Assembly (NCBI RefSeq): GCF_014838825.1
Contig: NZ_JACYMO010000006.1
Span: forward strand, 88,582-152,581
Origin: Erwinia persicina
Lineage (GTDB): Bacteria > Pseudomonadota > Gammaproteobacteria > Enterobacterales > Enterobacteriaceae
DNA length: 64,000 nt
Direction: 5' to 3'
In this document: positions 62,422-64,000 of the stretch, one piece after another
Numbering within the stretch: the stretch's first letter is position 1
How the letters are laid out: every line of letters starts with the position of its first letter
Position numbers and translations under genes: made by a program
The notes under the pieces: model-generated
What the model was told of the DNA's origin: nothing
Database searches by the model: none
What the model saw: only the letters and a program-made list of their open reading frames with translations

Positions 62422-63093
62422 CTAGCGGGCACTGCCCGCCAGCAGAGCGCGTTTGAACGAGAGTATATGGTGCTCTGTCGCCCGCCCGGCCGCGCTGAGA
62501 TCCCCGGCCGCCAGCGCATCAATAATCGCGTTGTGCTCGGCAATTACCTCTTCCATATGCCCGGCATCCGAAAGCGTTGTCGCCCAGAAACGCTGGGCCT
62601 GAGCGTGGATGATACTGAGAATATCCATCAGACGACGGTTGGCGGCAATGGCCGCCAGCAGATGGTGAAACTGGTTATCGCAGGCCATCATCGTCAGCGG
62701 ATCGCGCTGCTGGCTGGCCTCAGCAAGGCGCGCGTTGATCTCCCGCAGCTGGCCGACCTGGGCGGCAGAAATACGCGCTGCGGCCAGGCGGACACAGAGC
62801 TGCTCATTCACCAGACGCACCTCAATCAGCTCCAGCGCATCGTCGACGGACAGCGGCGCGACCATCACCCCCTTGCGCGGCAGGACCTGCAACAGTCCCT
62901 CTGCCGCAAGACGGTGCACCGCCTGATTCACCGGGGTGCGTCCGACCTCAAGATCCGCCATCACCTGCGCCATGTTCAGATAATCCCCCGGTTTATATTC
63001 CAGGGTGATCAGTGCCTGACGAAAACGGAGATAAGCCAGTTCATTCAGTGAGATAGCCCGATCTCCTGCCGGGATCTGTACCGTATCGCTCAT
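62422..63093 (-). CDS. GntR-family (FadR-type) regulator
   Basis: 223 residues from the ATG at 63093 with AGGA at good distance. N-terminal winged helix (about 15-75; VGRTPVNQAVHRLAAEGLL) and a FadR/FCD C-terminal helical ligand domain (about 85-215) with the metal-type D-H-H pattern (DNQFHHLL, EHNAIIDAL). It is divergent from the DUF2848-amidase genes, so it probably controls them and senses a small acid. It is convergent with pstB, 21 bp apart. Confidence 0.88.
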   Translation of the reverse strand: MSDTVQIPAGDRAISLNELAYLRFRQALITLEYKPGDYLNMAQVMADLEVGRTPVNQAVHRLAAEGLLQVLPRKGVMVAPLSVDDALELIEVRLVNEQLCVRLAAARISAAQVGQLREINARLAEASQQRDPLTMMACDNQFHHLLAAIAANRRLMDILSIIHAQAQRFWATTLSDAGHMEEVIAEHNAIIDALAAGDLSAAGRATEHHILSFKRALLAGSAR

Positions 63094-63213
63094 CAGCATT
63101 CCTTTCTTCATTTTGACCTTGCCCACATTTTACACACATTTCGGCATGACAATTGCACTTTTTAAATTATAGTGAAATTTCACAGGTATTTTAGTTAATC
63201 AAAAGGAGCAGTT

Positions 63214-63891
63214 ATGTTGCAATTTTCACTGGGTCCGGTGGCAGAAGGGCAGACTGATATCACTATTAATCAACTGGTTATTGCAGGTTGGGCCGGAAGG
63301 GATAGCCAGGCCGTGCTGGCACACATCCGTGAGCTGGAGGCGCTGGGGGTGCCCGCACCGGGTGCAGTGCCGCTGTTTTATCGTGCCAGTGCGACGCTGC
63401 TCACCCAGCAGAACCATATTGAGGTGCTGGGCGAACAGAGCTCGGGAGAGGCCGAACCCTTCCTCTTTCGCTGGCAGGGAGAGAGCTGGCTGACGCTCTC
63501 CTCCGATCATACCGACCGCCAGCTTGAAACGCACAGCGTGGCGCTGGCCAAACAGGTCTGTGCCAAGCCGCTGGCCCGCGATGCCTGGCGACTGAGTGAG
63601 GTGGCTGACGACTGGGACAATCTGCTGCTGCAGTCGTGGGTCAAAGAGGGGGCCGACTGGACGCTTTATCAACAGGGTTACCTGGCGGAACTGCGCACGC
63701 CGGACGACCTGCTCACCCGCTACGCCGGGGGCCGGGAACTGCCAGAGGGCCTGGGCATGAGCTGCGGCACGCTGAGTGCGCTCGGCGGAATACGCCCCGC
63801 ACGTCAGTTTCGCATGGCGCTGGTCGATGAAAAGCGCGGGCGCAGTATTGAACATCAGTATCAGATCCAGACGCTGCCGCTGGTGGCCTGA
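63214..63891 (+). CDS. DUF2848 family protein
   Basis: 225 residues, no signal peptide. The body fits DUF2848 (AGWAGRDSQAVLAHIRELEALG at the N-terminal side, GLGMSCGTLSALGG near 183-196). In many bacteria such genes stand beside amidase and GntR-type genes, as here. The fold recalls fumarylacetoacetate-hydrolase-like proteins, so an enzyme is likely, but the reaction is not known to me. AAAAGGAGC precedes the ATG. Confidence 0.8.
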   Translation: MLQFSLGPVAEGQTDITINQLVIAGWAGRDSQAVLAHIRELEALGVPAPGAVPLFYRASATLLTQQNHIEVLGEQSSGEAEPFLFRWQGESWLTLSSDHTDRQLETHSVALAKQVCAKPLARDAWRLSEVADDWDNLLLQSWVKEGADWTLYQQGYLAELRTPDDLLTRYAGGRELPEGLGMSCGTLSALGGIRPARQFRMALVDEKRGRSIEHQYQIQTLPLVA

Positions 63892-63900
63892 GGAGGCGGG

Positions 63901-64000
63901 ATGACGATGACCTTACAACAGGCGGCAGACGCGCTGGCAGCGGGGCAGGTCAGCGCCCGTTCGCTGACGGAGCAGGCGCTGACCGCCGCCGAAGACCCGC
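63901..64000 (+). CDS. Amidase, 5' end only
   Basis: The first 33 codons up to the window end read MTMTLQQAADALAAGQVSAR and on, the usual N-terminus of GatA/AtzF-type amidase-signature enzymes. A strong GAGGAGGCGGG ribosome site precedes it, 9 bp after the DUF2848 stop, so the two are in one operon. The catalytic Ser-Ser-Lys lies outside the window. Confidence 0.75.
   Translation, partial: MTMTLQQAADALAAGQVSARSLTEQALTAAEDP

Noticed and set aside
1..64000. tRNA, rRNA or CRISPR array
   Set aside because: No tRNA or rRNA stretch and no regularly spaced short repeats were seen in the intergenic regions.

Overview
The window is chromosomal DNA of a gammaproteobacterium of the order Enterobacterales. 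Gene order from pepB to xseA-guaBA and again at ppx-ppk follows Escherichia coli, and the proteins are close to the E. coli ones over their full length. A lone iscS directly before pepB, mgtE, denD, a membrane PQQ glucose dehydrogenase between yfgJ and xseA, and a second pst-type operon beside ppk suggest an Erwinia/Pantoea-like member (Erwiniaceae). That placement is an inference. I saw no tRNA, rRNA or CRISPR array.

Region 1 (1-31.6 kb) is core. After the tail of an unidentified gene come iscS, pepB, sseB, sseA (reverse), a 1984-residue alpha-2-macroglobulin with pbpC, ndk, rlmN, pilW, rodZ, ispG, hisS, yfgM, bamB, der, yfgJ, gcd, a hypothetical gene, xseA (reverse), guaB and guaA. These cover sulfur mobilisation, envelope defence and assembly, isoprenoid synthesis, translation and GMP synthesis.

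Region 2 (31.5-40.3 kb) is an integrated genomic island in the 3' end of guaA. A perfect 83-bp direct repeat (31546-31628 and 40192-40274) carries the last guaA codons and the guaA terminator, which marks attL and attR. Inside are the first 216 codons of a tyrosine integrase cut by an IS3-family element (32514-33720), a fragment of a second IS3-type element, and one AT-rich reverse-strand gene of 1776 codons. That protein joins an archaeo-eukaryotic primase-like domain, a reverse transcriptase with a YVDD catalytic motif, a long helical middle, and a C-terminal phosphoribosyltransferase-like domain. It is the best candidate here for an undescribed or little-described system, most likely anti-phage defence.

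Region 3 (40.3-50.5 kb) is further accessory DNA. It holds a possible ribosomal-peptide precursor (Cys/Ser/Thr/Gly-rich tail) beside a broken ABC transporter gene, a reverse-strand operon with a SUKH-type immunity-like protein, a DUF3750-type protein, an overlapping HicA-like/HTH pair behind a palindromic promoter, a D-erythronate dehydrogenase-MFS operon, and mgtE.

Region 4 (50.6-64 kb) returns to conserved order with yfgG, yfgF (behind a perfect FNR box), tehB, ppx and ppk, followed by a PstC/PstA/PstB-like operon with large extracytoplasmic insertions, then a GntR regulator divergent from a DUF2848 gene and an amidase cut by the window end. Polyphosphate metabolism and phosphate-type transport are therefore neighbours.
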